Positions 1 to 12,325 of a stretch of DNA of 64,000 nucleotides are shown here, in pieces. A program made the translations under genes and the position numbers. This stretch comes from Monocercomonoides exilis (Eukaryota > Preaxostyla > Oxymonadida > Polymastigidae). Each line of letters begins with the position of its first letter. Position 1 is the first letter of the stretch. The notes below the pieces were generated by a model. The model did not search any database, had not been told where the DNA came from, and saw nothing but the letters and a program-made list of their open reading frames with translations. The DNA lies in contig LSRY02000006.1 of assembly GCA_001643675.2 (NCBI GenBank), positions 64,501 to 128,500 of the forward strand, in the 5' to 3' direction.

Positions 1-3000
1 ATTTGCACCATCATTTGGACCTTTTGAACTTATTGCCTTGAAATTCTCGTTCACTTTGTGTAGTTTTGTTTGATATGGCTGAATAGTTTGCAGCTGAGCA
101 CAAGACTGATAAGCAGGCAGACAGCCAGTCGCAAAGCGAGCATCAGAAGCAGAGCTGCGAAAGGCAGTGGCCATCTGAGCGAATGAGGCAGATGGCGAGA
201 GTGTTCTGTTTTGAGCTCCAAAGCAGCGGTTTGAAGGGAGATTGCTCATGATGCTTTCAGGAATAGGATAGCAATTCGAGGAATCTGCACTGCCCTTCTC
301 TTCGTCTGTATCTTCTGTGCCTTCTCCTCCTCCGCCACCACCTTCTCCTTCTTCCTCTTCCTCTTCCTCTTCCTCTTCTTCTTCTTTTCCCTCAAATTCC
401 TTGGCGCATGCAATGGGATTTGGAGCATGTGATCTGCGGATGGGCTGCTGATTATCTTGGAGCTCAGCTGTTGGTGTGGAAGTGGAGCAGGCAAATGAAG
501 ATATCAAGCTTGCTGTGGGCGAATGAGAAGATGTGGTGAAAAGAGGCTGAATGGAAGAAGAGCGAGAAATGTTTGCAAATGATGAAGATGCCAGTAGAGA
601 AGACGAAGAAGACAAAGAAACAGAAGGTGCCAAGAAGTTAAAGCGATCAAGATGAGATTCAGAGCCACATGAAGTGGAGAGAATAGGAGAAGAATTTGGT
701 GAAATTGCATTGCGCGAATCAGCCTGAACGGCAGACGAAACAAAATGTTGTGCAGATTTGTTGGGAAATGCAGGGCCATCAGTGAAAGACACATTGCAAT
801 TGCTGTTGTTGGATAGCTGCATGCCATTGAAGTATTGGTGCGATTGACTTTTTGTGTCGATGTTGTGCTTTTCTGACAACATGCTCTGATTCTCACTGCC
901 ATTCTGTTTGAGTGGAGATGTGTTCAGTGTGTCGTCGCTGACAGTGTTTGGGATGCAAGCACCAACAGATGGACAAGATGACTGAGAAGGAAGCGACTGA
1001 AGCTGATCAGCCACTTTGTGGATTGTTTGCACTTGCTTGTTTGCTGTCTTGTTGCTGTTGCTGTTGCTGTTTCTGGCTGATGATGCGAGTTGAAGCGAAA
1101 CAGGAATGTTTTCTTTATCTTCTGTTTTGTCGTCTTCTCTTCGCTGTGACTCTTCAATTCGTCTGAGCAGCTTTTCCACTTTCTTCTTTGGCGTTGTGAT
1201 GAACAGGAAGAGCATGTCTTCCCTTTCCTTCTTCAGCTTCCGCGTCGACACCACAATTTCAGCGATGAATGCGATGAGAAAGGCGACCGTGGCGATTGAG
1301 AAGCTGATGATGATGACGACTGTGTAGTGATCGTTCCTCTGCTGGATGCTCAGAATGTCGCTGACTGCCATTTCTGTCATGTGCTCCATCAGCGACACAG
1401 GCACATTCGCCTTCAGATACGTCACCATGTTCAACAGATGTTGCTCTGGTGAATGGTTGCTCATGTATGCAGAAACACCCTCTGAAGCATCATTGAAATG
1501 AAGATATGAGTGAATATCTTCTTTGTTGAGTTCGATGGTATCATTTGGATGAATAAAATCTTCGAATTCAGCAGAATCTAAGCTGTTTGCATGATTTTCA
1601 TTGTTTATGTGTGTTGTGTGTGTTGTGTTGATGAGGACGATGTCATCGCCCCACAGTTGAATGCACTTCAGCATTTCGATTATGTTTGCCTTCTTCCATG
1701 TGATTCTGTGGAGTGTCTCGCCTGTCTGGTGGAAGTAGATTAAGTCAAGTATTTCTCTCTCCAGAAACAGATAATCTGCCTCGTCACTTGCATGCAGATA
1801 CAGCTGGTCCAATGATGTTGCAAGTGTGTCGCGAAAATGCTTCACACTCGCCTGCAACACAGAAAAGGGAGGGATAAACACGACATTCTGCACAGCGCTC
1901 TCATCTGCATTGTGTTTTGCTCCAATTTGAGTGAAATCAGCTCTTTCTGTCTCTTCAAACATGACTCTCTCTTTTGTCAAATCAACATTTTCATCAGAAA
2001 TGGAGTTTGAATCATCCATCTGATAATATCCAACCAGTTCAGTTGAGTTTCTTCCATTCATATCATCCTTCTCTGATTGCTCTGCTTCATTGAGATTATT
2101 CCCATTTCTGCTTCTGCCTCTGCCTCTGCCATTCACTTCGAATGAGTCTGTCCAATAGAGTGCATACAAATACATGTCACATGCTGTGAGCTGGCAGTTG
2201 GCGAGGTTGTAGATCAAAATGTTGTGATTCTCTGTTTTGTGGACGATGCTGAACGAGAAGAAGAACGACGCAAAAGACGAATACAAAATCAGAAAGGCCA
2301 AAATGAAGAGCGTGAATAGATAAATCGGCAGCATCTTCGTCTTCACAAAGGGCGTTGCATTTTTCACAGAAGACGAGTCAGACTCGCCTGAAGCACTCGA
2401 CTTCTGCTGGTTCTGTTTCATCTTGGCAATCCGGTTGAGCCGGTTTTCCTTCGTCTTGTGGTACAAATCTTTCAGAAGCGTCTTCTGTTTCTGTGTGCGG
2501 CGCTTGATTGAATAAGACGTGGCTGCATTTTGGATGCTTAAATAAGAGTTGTAGAACCCAGAAGAGTTGTGCATGTTGTGCTCAATGCTGTTGTACAGTC
2601 TGTTTTTGGAGCCCATAATTGGATTAGATAGAAAAGCAGGGGCAGAAAAAGAAGAAGGAAAAGAAGAAGAGGGAGGGGGAGGGGGGGGAAGAGGAGGGGG
2701 GAGAGAGGGAGAAGGACGAGGACGAGGATGTTGATGAAATGAAGGATTGAAGCGATTGGCTGAATGTGAAGTGACAATTTGAGTGTTTGATGAAGTGGGC
2801 AGAAATGTGTTGTGATCTGTTGTGTTGACAGAAATTGGATGAGAATGGAGTGAAGAAGCAGACATTGTCAAAGGAATGGAAGAAGAGGAAGAAGAAGAAG
2901 AAGAGTTTGATGATGATGAAGATGGTGATGATGATGATGAATTAGCCAAAGGCAAAGGGAATGGAGTGGAAGATGGAGTGATTGAGGGAGAATTCGGAGG

Positions 3001-5902
3001 CGACTGGGCAGTTGTGAATGAGCCAGGCGGAAGAAGCACTTGGAAGATGGGCTTGTTCTGTGGAGGGGGCGAAAGAGGAGTAGAATTAGAAGGAGAAGCA
3101 GAGGGAGAAGCAGAGGGAGAAGCAGAGGGAGACGCAGAGGGAGAAGCAGAGGGAGAAGCAGAGGGAGACGCAGAGGGAGAAGCAGAGGGAGAAATGGGTG
3201 GAGAAAAGGGAGGAGAAAGAGGATGTGTTGGTGAAGGTGAGAAGAGGCTGAGGTAATTTGGGGTAGTTTCGTAGAAGTTGTACATTCCGTCGTTGGCAGC
3301 GCTGTGTGCCTTCAGCCGTTCCACCTCGTCTGCCTCTTCTTCTTCGATCTCAGATGCAATCTGGTTCAGCTTCCGCGCCAACTCGTCGTCCCTCTCCACG
3401 TCCTGCATGTGCATCCCAAACGCCCTCAGAACCTGCGCAGATTTCGGATACTCTTTCAGCAGCTGCAGAAACTTCCTGTTCGCTTTGGCGTCTGCCTTCA
3501 CTGCGCAGTTGACAAGGTGGATGACCTTCTTCGTGTCGATGTTCTCCTTCAGCATGTGCAGCCACAGCTGAGACAGATAAGACTGTGCCTGTTCTGAATA
3601 TGCCTGTGCTCGCATCACTCCAAAACGCGCCTCCATCTCGTTCTTGAACACAAGCGACGTCAGCATGTTCTCCTCATTCATTTCATCATCATCGTATTCT
3701 TCTTCCTCCTCCTCCTCCTCTTCTTCTTCTTCTTCTTCAAGTTCTAGTTCTAGTTCTAGTTCTTTTGTTGTTGCCATTGAAGTTGGTTGAGCAGTCGCCC
3801 CAAGTGCCTGCACGTCCCACTTCCTCTGCCTCGTCCTTGTTCCATTGCTTCTCGCTCTTCTCTTCTGTCTGTTTCCTCTTGTTCGCCAGTACTTCACACA
3901 CTCTCCCTCCATCTCCCGCATAATCACATACGCCACCCACTTCTCGCTGACTGAAGGCGAGCACTGCTTCGCTATCCTCAGGCATTCCAACATCTTCCCC
4001 TCGTTCTTCGTGTAGAAGTGGTGGAAAATGGCACTCGTCGTCCACAGCGCAGATGAGTCTTTGAACTTCTTCGTCGCATTCGACAGCACAGACGACGCAA
4101 ACAGCAGACAGTCAGCACGCTTTCTGAGTGGCGTGTCGTAAATGAATGAGATGTAGCGCTGTGCCTGAAAAGCAGACGATAGCTTTGGGAGGACACGAGG
4201 TGTGGAAGTGTATCTGCGGGCGGAGCAGCAGCATGAATGAGATGGCGATAAAGATGAAAACGATGATGAAGAAGAAGAGGAAGAGGAAGAAGAAGAAGAA
4301 GATGATGATGATGATGATGATGATTGAGCTATTTTAAGGTTGCTACTTGAAAGATGAGAAGAAGAATATAAAGAAGGAGAGGCAAATCCCACAGAAATGA
4401 TGGAAGACGATGAATGCAGCAACGCTTCTTGTGATGAACAAGAAGGCATGGAGGATATAAAAGCAGAAGAAGAAGTATTTTCTCTCGTTGCCTGTGAGGA
4501 AGACATTTGCGAATGTGTCTGTTGTGGATGAATTGCAGCTCGAGAAAGTTCAAATTTTCTCTTTTCCTTTTTGGCCTCCTTCGTCTTTGCTGTCTCTGCC
4601 CCCATCGAATACTCATCTTCTCTCGAACGCGCCTTCTTTGCAGCAAAAACAGGAACGAGGTCACCTTCGTTCATCGCCCAGAGTCGCCTTCCGCGCACTT
4701 TCATGATCTCCCCTGCCGCCAACGCAAACACAGCACACATCGCTGGGATGGCTGCGACGAGGGAGATGCTCAAGACAGGTCCAGCAGAGTGGCTGGTTGT
4801 AGTCTTCCGAATGATGATGAAGATGTAAAAGGGAAGACGGGCACTCACAGCAGCTGCGGCAAGACAGTTCCCTCTGTTCAGATTGTACGGCTGGAAGATA
4901 AACACAACTGCCATCAGAAATATGCACATACCGAAGACGATGCAGGTAACAATGATGGAATGGTTGGGTATCACAACAACAAGCACACACATAACAATCG
5001 CACAGAAAGTGTTCAGCATTTGGTACCACCCGCTCTGCATTGAAAATGTGTTGTCTTTTCGGTGATGAGGATTGACGTTGAACATAAATCCTCGCATTGT
5101 AATGGATAGAACAACGTGCAACAATAAAAATATTAAAGAAATGATTATAAATGGGAGATGATCCGATCTCGAACAGAAGTCAGGAAGAGGACTTAACTCG
5201 CTTCCAACTTTGCGAAAGCACGTTATGCTTCCCAAAAATATGTTCAAAATAGGTATAAATAAACAAGTTGTCGTTAGTTGAATTAGTAAAGCCGCAAATT
5301 TCATCATGATGTCTGGAACAGAATCCGTCGTTGTTCGTAAAAATGCAGCAAAAAATCCAAATCCCCATACGAAAACGAAAAAAATAACCGCAACGATGCA
5401 AGAAGGATAATAATAATTACTACATAGCCAACTAAATGTGCCATTAATTATTCTGAAAAAGATAAGAAACAAAAAGTTAATATGAATAAAACAACCAATA
5501 AAAATATAAAAATACTCGAAATAACTGATTCCATTTTCGGTAAGGTATGTTAGCCCTAAATACGATACTAATTTTTCATAGATGCTCATCCATTGAAGCA
5601 TCTCTATCACAAAAAGCAAAATTGAGTATTTCCATTTGTATCTTGCTGCCTAAAAAATTTGTGTGCATAAAATCAATTAACTAAATTAAATAAATGCTTT
5701 AAAATACATTTTGCAATTGATAAAATATCGAAAAAACACTATAAATATTTACAACAATGTGTAAATCAAAAAATATGAGGAAAAAAATAATAAACCCATC
5801 GAAGCCTCTGCCTGCTGATCTTAAAGCCAATGACTCCATTGCAGCTCTTTCAATTCCATTATTCAAGTCATTGGATTGCTTGTTTTCAGCTTTGTCTTTC
5901 AT
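1..5902 (-). CDS. Tmc-like giant multi-pass membrane protein (3' end outside window)
   Basis: Seen: exon 1 is 5902-5708 (65 codons, start MKDKAENKQS). A 58-nt GT-AG intron (5707-5650) follows, and exon 2 is open from 5649 to base 1, giving at least 1,948 residues. About seven hydrophobic segments lie between 5850 and 4690. A Ser run follows, then an acidic run (about 3776-3700), then a helical region containing LLKEYPKSAQVLRAFG near 3470-3420. Further on are Pro/Ser low complexity, a lone membrane segment (about 2330-2255), a predicted ectodomain of about 300 residues, a second membrane segment (about 1340-1260) and a Ser-rich tail. Known: an N-terminal membrane block followed by a TPR-like 'YPKS..VLR.YG' segment is typical of TmcA/B/C (tiny macrocysts) proteins of amoebae, oomycetes and other protists. 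Inference: a sensor or receptor. No PAS domain was seen in the visible part. It is divergent from the gene starting at 6116. Confidence 0.72.
3098..3193. repeat. 12-bp minisatellite, 8 units, inside the Tmc-like gene
   Basis: Eight tandem copies of a GCAGAGGGAGAA/GAC unit. On the minus strand they encode a Ser-Pro-Ser-Ala repeat in the linker between the TPR-like segment and the next membrane segment. The unit is a multiple of three, so copy-number change keeps the frame. Confidence 0.9.
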
Positions 5903-6115
5903 TATTCAAAAATTGTCATCCGTTAATTTATAAAATGATCAAAGCAAAGTGTAAATTTTTTTTCTTTCTTTTTTGTTTAGCGTTAACAGTTACAAAATTC
6001 ATTTTATAATTTTCTTGAATAGAAATTCAATAATCAAAAAAAAAGTTATATTGATATAAGATCAAATTTTATTAGTATCTTTTTGCCTTTAGTAGAAATT
6101 TTATTAAAATGAATT
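5903..6115. promoter_or_regulatory. divergent promoter region
   Basis: 213 AT-rich bases separate two divergent start codons: minus-strand ATG at 5902 and plus-strand ATG at 6116. Both promoters must lie here or in the transcribed leaders. No TATA-like or initiator motif could be assigned with confidence. Confidence 0.35.
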
Positions 6116-8635
6116 ATGAATGAATCCATAGAAAATTTAAGTTTATGGCAGAATTATTCCACTTCTTTTTCAAACTTGCAACAACAATCAACATCTTCTT
6201 CTGATTTTTCTGGAAATCTATCAAGCTCGCATAACTTTTCAATTTTACAAAGTCACAATTTAAGTTGTGAGCCTGCTTCCAAGCTTAGCCCTCAGGCAAA
6301 GCACTTATCTCAAACACTTTATGACAATCTTTCGGGAATAAAGAACATAAATTCTTTAAGCAAGTGCCAAGATGTTGAGGTTCTACCGTCTATTTCTTCT
6401 TCTTTACCCTTTAAAGTTTCTGGACAGTCTGATATTGAACAACCATCGGAGAAACGTTTCGAAAATTTTCATGAACCGAATAGTATTTTTGTTCCTTCAA
6501 ACAATAATTCCAGGTTAAACATACAAAATGATATCACAGCAAAAAATGAAACTTATGCAAATTATGAGAGGCTTATGAAAGATATTACGTTTGATCAATT
6601 TCATTTTCCTTTTCTTTTGAAAGATTGCCCTCAACATGGAGATCTTACTCCTCATGAAGTTAATTTCGAAATTGGGCAACTGTATTTATTACAGAGAAAA
6701 TGGAAAAAAATGGACTCTGATCGAGAATTAGAACATAACGAAACGATTAAGCGAATTCAAAGAAATGTTAGCACAGATGCTGAGGGAAATGATCAATATA
6801 TCTCTCAAAAAATGCCTGACGAAGATGGAGATTCTTCAGAGACACGTTATAATTCATCTGCATTTTCTTCTTGTGATTCTGAGTCAATTTCGTCGTTATC
6901 TTCTCTTGAAGAGCACCTTGAAGAAGGACTTATTAGATGGAAGCCAATGTCTCGAAAGCCAGAAAACATTTGCCCAGATGTGGATGCATACATTGGTGGA
7001 GAAAAAGTATCTCGAATGAGCGAATGGAAGCGAAAGGAGCTGATGAGCATATGGAAAGAGGAGGATAGGGAATTGGCCGCATCTGATGCAGTTAACTCGG
7101 CTTTGCTTTCGCAGAATATTCAAAGCATGAGAATTGATGATGATAAAGCGAAAGAAGAAAGGTCAAACAATAGCAAAGATGTAAAAGGTGAAGGAAAAAA
7201 AGATGAATCAAAGGAAGTTGAAGATATTCAAAGGAGTGGAGAAAAAGAGCCCAAAGGGTGCGAAGGAAAACTCTTGCAAACAGCAAGAATTTGTTCTGAT
7301 GCAACGATTGAAGAGAAAAGGAGGAAAGTGGTGAAGAAGCAGATAAAAGAGGCAAAGATGTTTTGGAAGGTCTTTGGCGTGTGGCTGAACAAGAGCTGGA
7401 CAGTGCGCGAGTGGGAAAGGGAGATGTGGGCAGCAGCTGAGGCGCGTACGAAAGGCAAGCATTTGGAAGGAGGAAAGGCAGGTGATGAAGAGAGCGCTAA
7501 AAGAAGGACACTGGAAGAGATGAAAGAAGAGCTGAAGAAAGAGCAGCAGATGTTGAAAGAGGTGCAAAATGTGGCTGGAAGAGCAGAAGAAGCCAGATGG
7601 AGAGAAGAGAGGGTTTTGCATTTGCAGGAAAAGATCGCCAGGAAAGATGAGAAGAACAGCAACAGGCTGAGATGGAAGGAGATGACGTCGCTGGAAAGAT
7701 TTCGGGAAAAGAAGCGAGAGGAAAAGATTTGGAGAGAAAGAGAAACGAACTTACCGAAAAAGGCCTCCAATGAACAAGAGAAGTCTGATATGTTTGGCAA
7801 GACGCCTGTAATTATTGAGAAGACGAAGAAGTTTGAGAAGTTTATGAGATCAGAACTTTTAACACAAAACGGAAAACTTTCAGAAGTTGAATGTGTTTTG
7901 TCTTCAGCTACGAATGAGCTGTATTCAAATATGAATTGTGCATCATTGCCTTCTACTGACTTTTATATGCAGTCTTCTAATTCTATTGCTTCTTCACCTT
8001 CTCGTTTGCAAATCAAGCTTCAGCCAACTGCTTATCAAGAGTCTTCATCAAACTTGCTTTCTTCATCTTCGCTTTTGAATCATTCATCTCGTTCTTCTCC
8101 TCATTTCGTACCGCAAACAACTAATCGCAATGCATTTACTAGTTTTCATAATCCAACAGGATATCAAAATAAATTTAGAATTTTCTCTCCTGTAAACTCT
8201 TCATCACATCTATCAAGCCCATCTTCTGTGTCTGCTTCATCTGCAAGTTCAGATCAGCTATTGTTTCATTCTCCTCAATCTGCAGTTGGTTCGTCAACAT
8301 CGTTGAATGTCCCTCTCCAGTCACTCCATTTGGATGTTCAGAGTATTCTGAGGGATACCATTTTGGACCCGTTTGAGGTTCTTCCACGATTCATTGACAA
8401 AACTGTGCCTTCGAGGAAAATCAAGCGGAGGAGGCAGCAAAACAGAGACGTGTCAGATATATTGCAGTCTGTTTGGGAGCCTTTTGAGGAATCCAGAATG
8501 CTGCCCCATCTTACAGTGCCTTTTAAGTTATTCCGTCGTTTGGGCAAGCCTGTTGAACCAAAGAGAAATCATTCTTCTATTAATATATCGTCTTACATTT
8601 CTTCATCAACATATTCTTGTAGGTCTTATGATTAG
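6116..8635 (+). CDS. hypothetical Trp- and charge-rich coiled-coil protein, 839 aa
   Basis: Not recognised. A single open exon of 839 codons ends in two consecutive TAG codons. Residues 1-150 are Ser/Asn-rich and likely disordered. Residues about 150-320 are acidic with conserved-looking Trp/Phe positions (for example WKRKELMSIWKEEDRELAAS). Residues about 405-560 form a long basic coiled coil with spaced Trp residues (KMFWKVFGVWLNKSWTVREW). A Ser-rich stretch follows, and a basic C-terminal module (about 755-810) contains KTVPSRKIKRRRQQ and could be a nuclear signal. No signal peptide or membrane segment is seen. The start was chosen at 6116 because an upstream ATG at 6110 is out of frame and short. 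A cytoskeletal or scaffold role is only a guess from composition. Confidence 0.7.
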   Translation: MNESIENLSLWQNYSTSFSNLQQQSTSSSDFSGNLSSSHNFSILQSHNLSCEPASKLSPQAKHLSQTLYDNLSGIKNINSLSKCQDVEVLPSISSSLPFKVSGQSDIEQPSEKRFENFHEPNSIFVPSNNNSRLNIQNDITAKNETYANYERLMKDITFDQFHFPFLLKDCPQHGDLTPHEVNFEIGQLYLLQRKWKKMDSDRELEHNETIKRIQRNVSTDAEGNDQYISQKMPDEDGDSSETRYNSSAFSSCDSESISSLSSLEEHLEEGLIRWKPMSRKPENICPDVDAYIGGEKVSRMSEWKRKELMSIWKEEDRELAASDAVNSALLSQNIQSMRIDDDKAKEERSNNSKDVKGEGKKDESKEVEDIQRSGEKEPKGCEGKLLQTARICSDATIEEKRRKVVKKQIKEAKMFWKVFGVWLNKSWTVREWEREMWAAAEARTKGKHLEGGKAGDEESAKRRTLEEMKEELKKEQQMLKEVQNVAGRAEEARWREERVLHLQEKIARKDEKNSNRLRWKEMTSLERFREKKREEKIWRERETNLPKKASNEQEKSDMFGKTPVIIEKTKKFEKFMRSELLTQNGKLSEVECVLSSATNELYSNMNCASLPSTDFYMQSSNSIASSPSRLQIKLQPTAYQESSSNLLSSSSLLNHSSRSSPHFVPQTTNRNAFTSFHNPTGYQNKFRIFSPVNSSSHLSSPSSVSASSASSDQLLFHSPQSAVGSSTSLNVPLQSLHLDVQSILRDTILDPFEVLPRFIDKTVPSRKIKRRRQQNRDVSDILQSVWEPFEESRMLPHLTVPFKLFRRLGKPVEPKRNHSSINISSYISSSTYSCRSYD

Positions 8636-9120
8636 TAGAATCGCTCAGATCAAACAGACTCATATTCGTATTTCGAAATCTTTCGTTCAGCAACCAATTT
8701 GTAATTCTTTCTTCTATTTTTTTTTTTTTTTGAGCTTTCTTTTTATCAAATAAAACAATAGCATCATATTTAATATGAGTTAGGCATCAAGAATTTTTCA
8801 TCTCAAATATGAAAATTATTATATTGTGCAAGTCATTCCAAAATTGATTCGAGTTCTCTTTTGTTGTTTAGCACCAGAAATTGGTGAAGTGAGTAATTAT
8901 CAACTCGTTGGTTGATCATTAAAGAGGCATTAAAATATTCTAATTGTCTAAAATTTTTTTGAGAAATTCAAAGAGACATTCAGAGGAATATGGAAATAAA
9001 GTTCATGAAATAGCTCAACAATTCGAGCACACTAAATTATGTGATGAAATGATAATTTCCTGCTCCAACTTGACGATTGAAGATCGTCTCAATGAAAACA
9101 TTACGATTAATTCTTCCCGC
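8636..9120. other. intergenic, convergent 3' ends
   Basis: A 485-base AT-rich gap between the plus-strand gene ending at 8635 and the minus-strand DRG2 stop at 9121. It holds a T-run near 8717-8731 and nothing else that I recognise. A short open frame over 8944-9198 overlaps the DRG2 end and looks like chance. Confidence 0.6.
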
Positions 9121-10719
9121 TCAGATTGTAATCTTCTTCACGATCTCAATCACATCCTCGTCATCCACAACATGCGACAGCCCCACACGCTGCGGTGAGT
9201 ACTTCACACTTGTTCCCCAGACAATTGCAAAGCGCACAATGTCTGGCAGCGATTTGTGGATCTTCTTGCACACCTCCTGAACACTCGATCCCCGTTTCAC
9301 AACCAGCGGGTCTCCAAAGTCGGGTGCGATGGAGTGTGTTTTCGTGTATATGCGGCTCAGATCGAGTTCTCGCCAGAGCTCCTCCAGCAGCACATCCATG
9401 TTGAGGTTGTATTCACAGGAGATCACAACTGAATGCGGCCGGCGGGCAATTGCATCGATTTCCTCCATCGAAACCTGGTCGATTTTGTTGTAGACATACA
9501 AACACGGCACATACACACGTGCAGAAGGGTTCCGCGACATCTCAATCACATCAATCAGATCGTCGGCTGTGCAATCTTCGTGGAAGAGAATCTCAGCATG
9601 GAAGATGTGGTAGTCGTGCAGCAGCTGCTTAATGAACCGCTCGTCCAGATGCGTCAGAGGCACAGTTGATGTAAATGACACGCCACCGGAGCTCTTAGCT
9701 TTAAAAGATACGTGTGGAGGCTTGCGGTTTATGCGAATTCCTTTGTGAAAAATAAATGAATTGTGCAATGAAGTTTTAAAAAACAAAGTATTTGCATTAA
9801 TAAATGAGAAATATTTATACCCATTGTTTCTAATTCTTCAGTAAGCAATTTGCTTTGATTGGGATGCCCTGCTGCATCAAGCACCATCATAATGCAATCT
9901 GCAGTTCTCGCTGTTGCGATAACTTGCTTTCCTCTCCCTTTTCCCGCAGAAGCTCCCTTTAAGTTAGTTTTTTTTATAATAAAAAAAGCATAAATGCAAT
10001 GATGGGGAAAAGTGCAATCGTAAAGTCAAAAAGATGATGATAAATTTTTCAATGAAAAAGAAACTTAGGTCATCTCATGCCGTTATAATTCCAGGAAGAT
10101 CAAGAATTTGAACTCTTGCTCCTTTCAGCTCAAGAACCCCAGGAACACAAGTCAGTGTTGTAAATTCATAAGATGCTATACATGACTTTGCATCAGTGAG
10201 ATGATTTAATAATGAAGATTTTCCAACAGAAGGAAAACCAACAAGAGCCTAATATGTTTACAATAAATATTTAATGCTGAAGAATAAATTATAAAATAAT
10301 AAGTGTACCACTCGTGCATCTCCTGTTTTCCCAACTTCAAATGCGGCTATTGATCCACCACTACCTTACAATAAAGTTGAATCAGGGCAAATTCATAACC
10401 ATATTTAACGCATACTTTTCGTCTGAAATTCCAAAAGTTGTGCTCTGTATCGCGCTAATTTTCCTTTTAGCAAACCGATGTGATATTCTGTTCGTTTATT
10501 TTTTTGTGTTCTGTTTTTAAAAAAAAAATTTTTTTTTGAACAAGCATGAAAAAAACAAAATGAAAACCTTGAAAGTTCAAGTTCAATATCTTTAATTTTA
10601 GCTGTTAACTACAAAGTACATAATATAAAAAAGCATAGTTTTAATATTTAACATGTGCATAAACACAATGAAGCTAAATATAAGATATCAATACCGACAT
10701 CCCTAATTTGATCGTACAT
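9121..10719 (-). CDS. DRG2: DRG2-type developmentally regulated GTP-binding protein
   Basis: Seven exons keep one frame: 10719-10695, 10601-10568, 10510-10416, 10364-10309, 10248-10081, 9956-9821 and 9740-9121, giving 377 residues (about 364 is usual). Seen: N-terminal helix ending [21 protein letters not shown]1 loop [10 protein letters not shown]3 DLPGI, an [20 protein letters not shown] segment, G4 NKID, and a C-terminal TGS domain ending [20 protein letters not shown]. Known: the SPQRVGL...DVI.IV ending and RTQKNK..EYH favour DRG2 over DRG1. DRG GTPases associate with translating ribosomes together with a DFRP partner (RWDD1/DFRP2 type for DRG2). Odd: the junction after LDLPGIIT requires a GC-AG intron (10080-9957). 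Exon 1 is only 25 nt. Confidence 0.95.
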
Positions 10720-11931
10720 ATTATATATTTTTTCAAATAATATTTATCGCACTTTTTCTTTTTATTGAAATTTTTGTTTGGTTAAAATATGAAAGAAATT
10801 GTTGTCACTTTTCATTTATCTTTTTTCTCAATTTTTATCACTATTCCTTTTTGTTATTTTTCGCAATCAAATCAAAAAACTGTCAGATAATAACAATATT
10901 TGGTACATAACACTTGCATTTATGAAAAATTCATTGATTTTTTCCGAACATTTTCTGCAATTGAATGATTATTATTCTGACATTACTGTGCAATATTAAA
11001 TATAGAAATATAAAAAATTGAATAAAAAAAAATCTTTGAAAAAACTGTGTTGAACAAAATTCAAATAACAAAAATTTTTGTCCCATTTGTAATAAAATTT
11101 TTTCATTTTGAGAATTAATTAATCACAAAAATCATTTAAACAAATTGGTTATTGACTGAATGTTAGAAAGTGATGAAAATATTATATTTTGGAATTGGGT
11201 CATTATTTTTGAAATCACATTTTTTCCTTTTAAAAATTTGGTTCGAAATATTTTATTGAATTCTGACAAAATAACACTGAGAAGCGATAAGATTTATTTT
11301 ATATATTTTCTTATTTATTTCAGCTCAATCATTTATTTTTGAAATGGTTTTGATGAATAATTTCATAAAAATCCAAAATCTAAGTTCAAAAACAAACAAC
11401 CTCTGAAAAAAAAACACACCGAAAAAAGTTATGATTTCAAAAATAATCACCCAATTATTCATAAAAAAGATGAGAAACAGAACCTCTAATATTATTATTT
11501 GTCGAAAAATATATAAAAATTTAAACGGAGGAAAATATGGACTTTCAAGTTTTTTATGCACAAAGAATGAAAAAACCGTTTCATTTATTTCACTATAAAA
11601 CTTTATGAGATTTCAAAATAAGTTTGATTTTCATTACTGAAAAAAAACATCGTTGATGTGATAACAAAATGTTTTGTGATCTCACATGTATTTCAAAAAA
11701 AAAAAAACCATTCTTTTCTGGTTTTTTGATCACAAAATGATCATCAAAGATGAATAATTCTTCAATGAAAATTCCTGAAGGCATGTATTTGTCACATATT
11801 TTCTGACAAAAATCATCATCATTGAAATTTGATAATATTTTTTTTTTCAAAAATAATCTATCTTGATTGTGTGATGAATTATAAAACAATACAAGGTGAA
11901 TTTAAAAATAAATATCAGATTTCAATGATTA

Positions 11932-11989
<58 letters not shown>

Positions 11990-12271
11990 CGACAGACGAG
12001 GCTTCAAGTGATTTGTCAGGTCACAGAGGAATAATCAAAGGTTCTATTTCTCATCCTTTTTGTAATTAATAAAATGATATAATATTTTTATCACTTTCAA
12101 ACATTCAGCCAAAAACCAATTTTTCACATAAAAAATTATTTTAAAAAAAATGCTGTATTTAATTAATTTTGAATGAGAAGTTTACCAGTTTCGAACAATA
12201 AGTTGACCAAATTTGAACAATAAATGGTGTATCAAGAAATGAAAACACAAAATCAAAGATTTATTATGTTT
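10720..12271. other. AT-rich intergenic region
   Basis: About 1.5 kb of strongly AT-rich DNA upstream of DRG2. Only short chance frames occur, none with domain-like content or splice support. It ends in the poly-T tract described separately and the left arm of the 54-bp inverted repeat. Confidence 0.6.
11932..11989. repeat. double poly-T tract (25 T + AC + 31 T)
   Basis: Two homopolymer T runs separated by AC, followed by an abrupt change to mixed sequence (CGACAGACGAGGC). On the minus strand this is a long poly-A, as left by retroposition, but no source gene is recognised next to it. Confidence 0.85.
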
Positions 12272-12325
12272 GTGTTAATTATGGTGGACACTTTCAATAA
12301 CTGTGGACAGTTGAATTATCTCAAC
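12272..12325 (+). repeat. 54-bp inverted repeat, left copy
   Basis: Identical, by hand comparison, to the reverse complement of 18648-18701. The repeat contains two related internal motifs, GGTGGACAC and TGTGGACAG. The pair bounds about 6.4 kb holding a kinase-tail pseudogene and a hAT transposase, and may be terminal repeats or two independent short elements. Confidence 0.92.

Noticed and set aside
948-1327. Plus-strand frames with a Cys run and Ser/Phe-rich sequence
   Set aside because: They are antisense to the continuous minus-strand Tmc-like exon, whose frame is open without stops here and encodes a membrane span and tail.
2876-3256. Acidic Glu/Gly-rich plus-strand frame
   Set aside because: Antisense of the Ser/Pro-rich linker and its 12-bp repeat in the Tmc-like protein.
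8944-9198. 84-codon plus-strand frame
   Set aside because: Overlaps the 3' end of DRG2 on the other strand, low complexity, no similarity to anything recognised.
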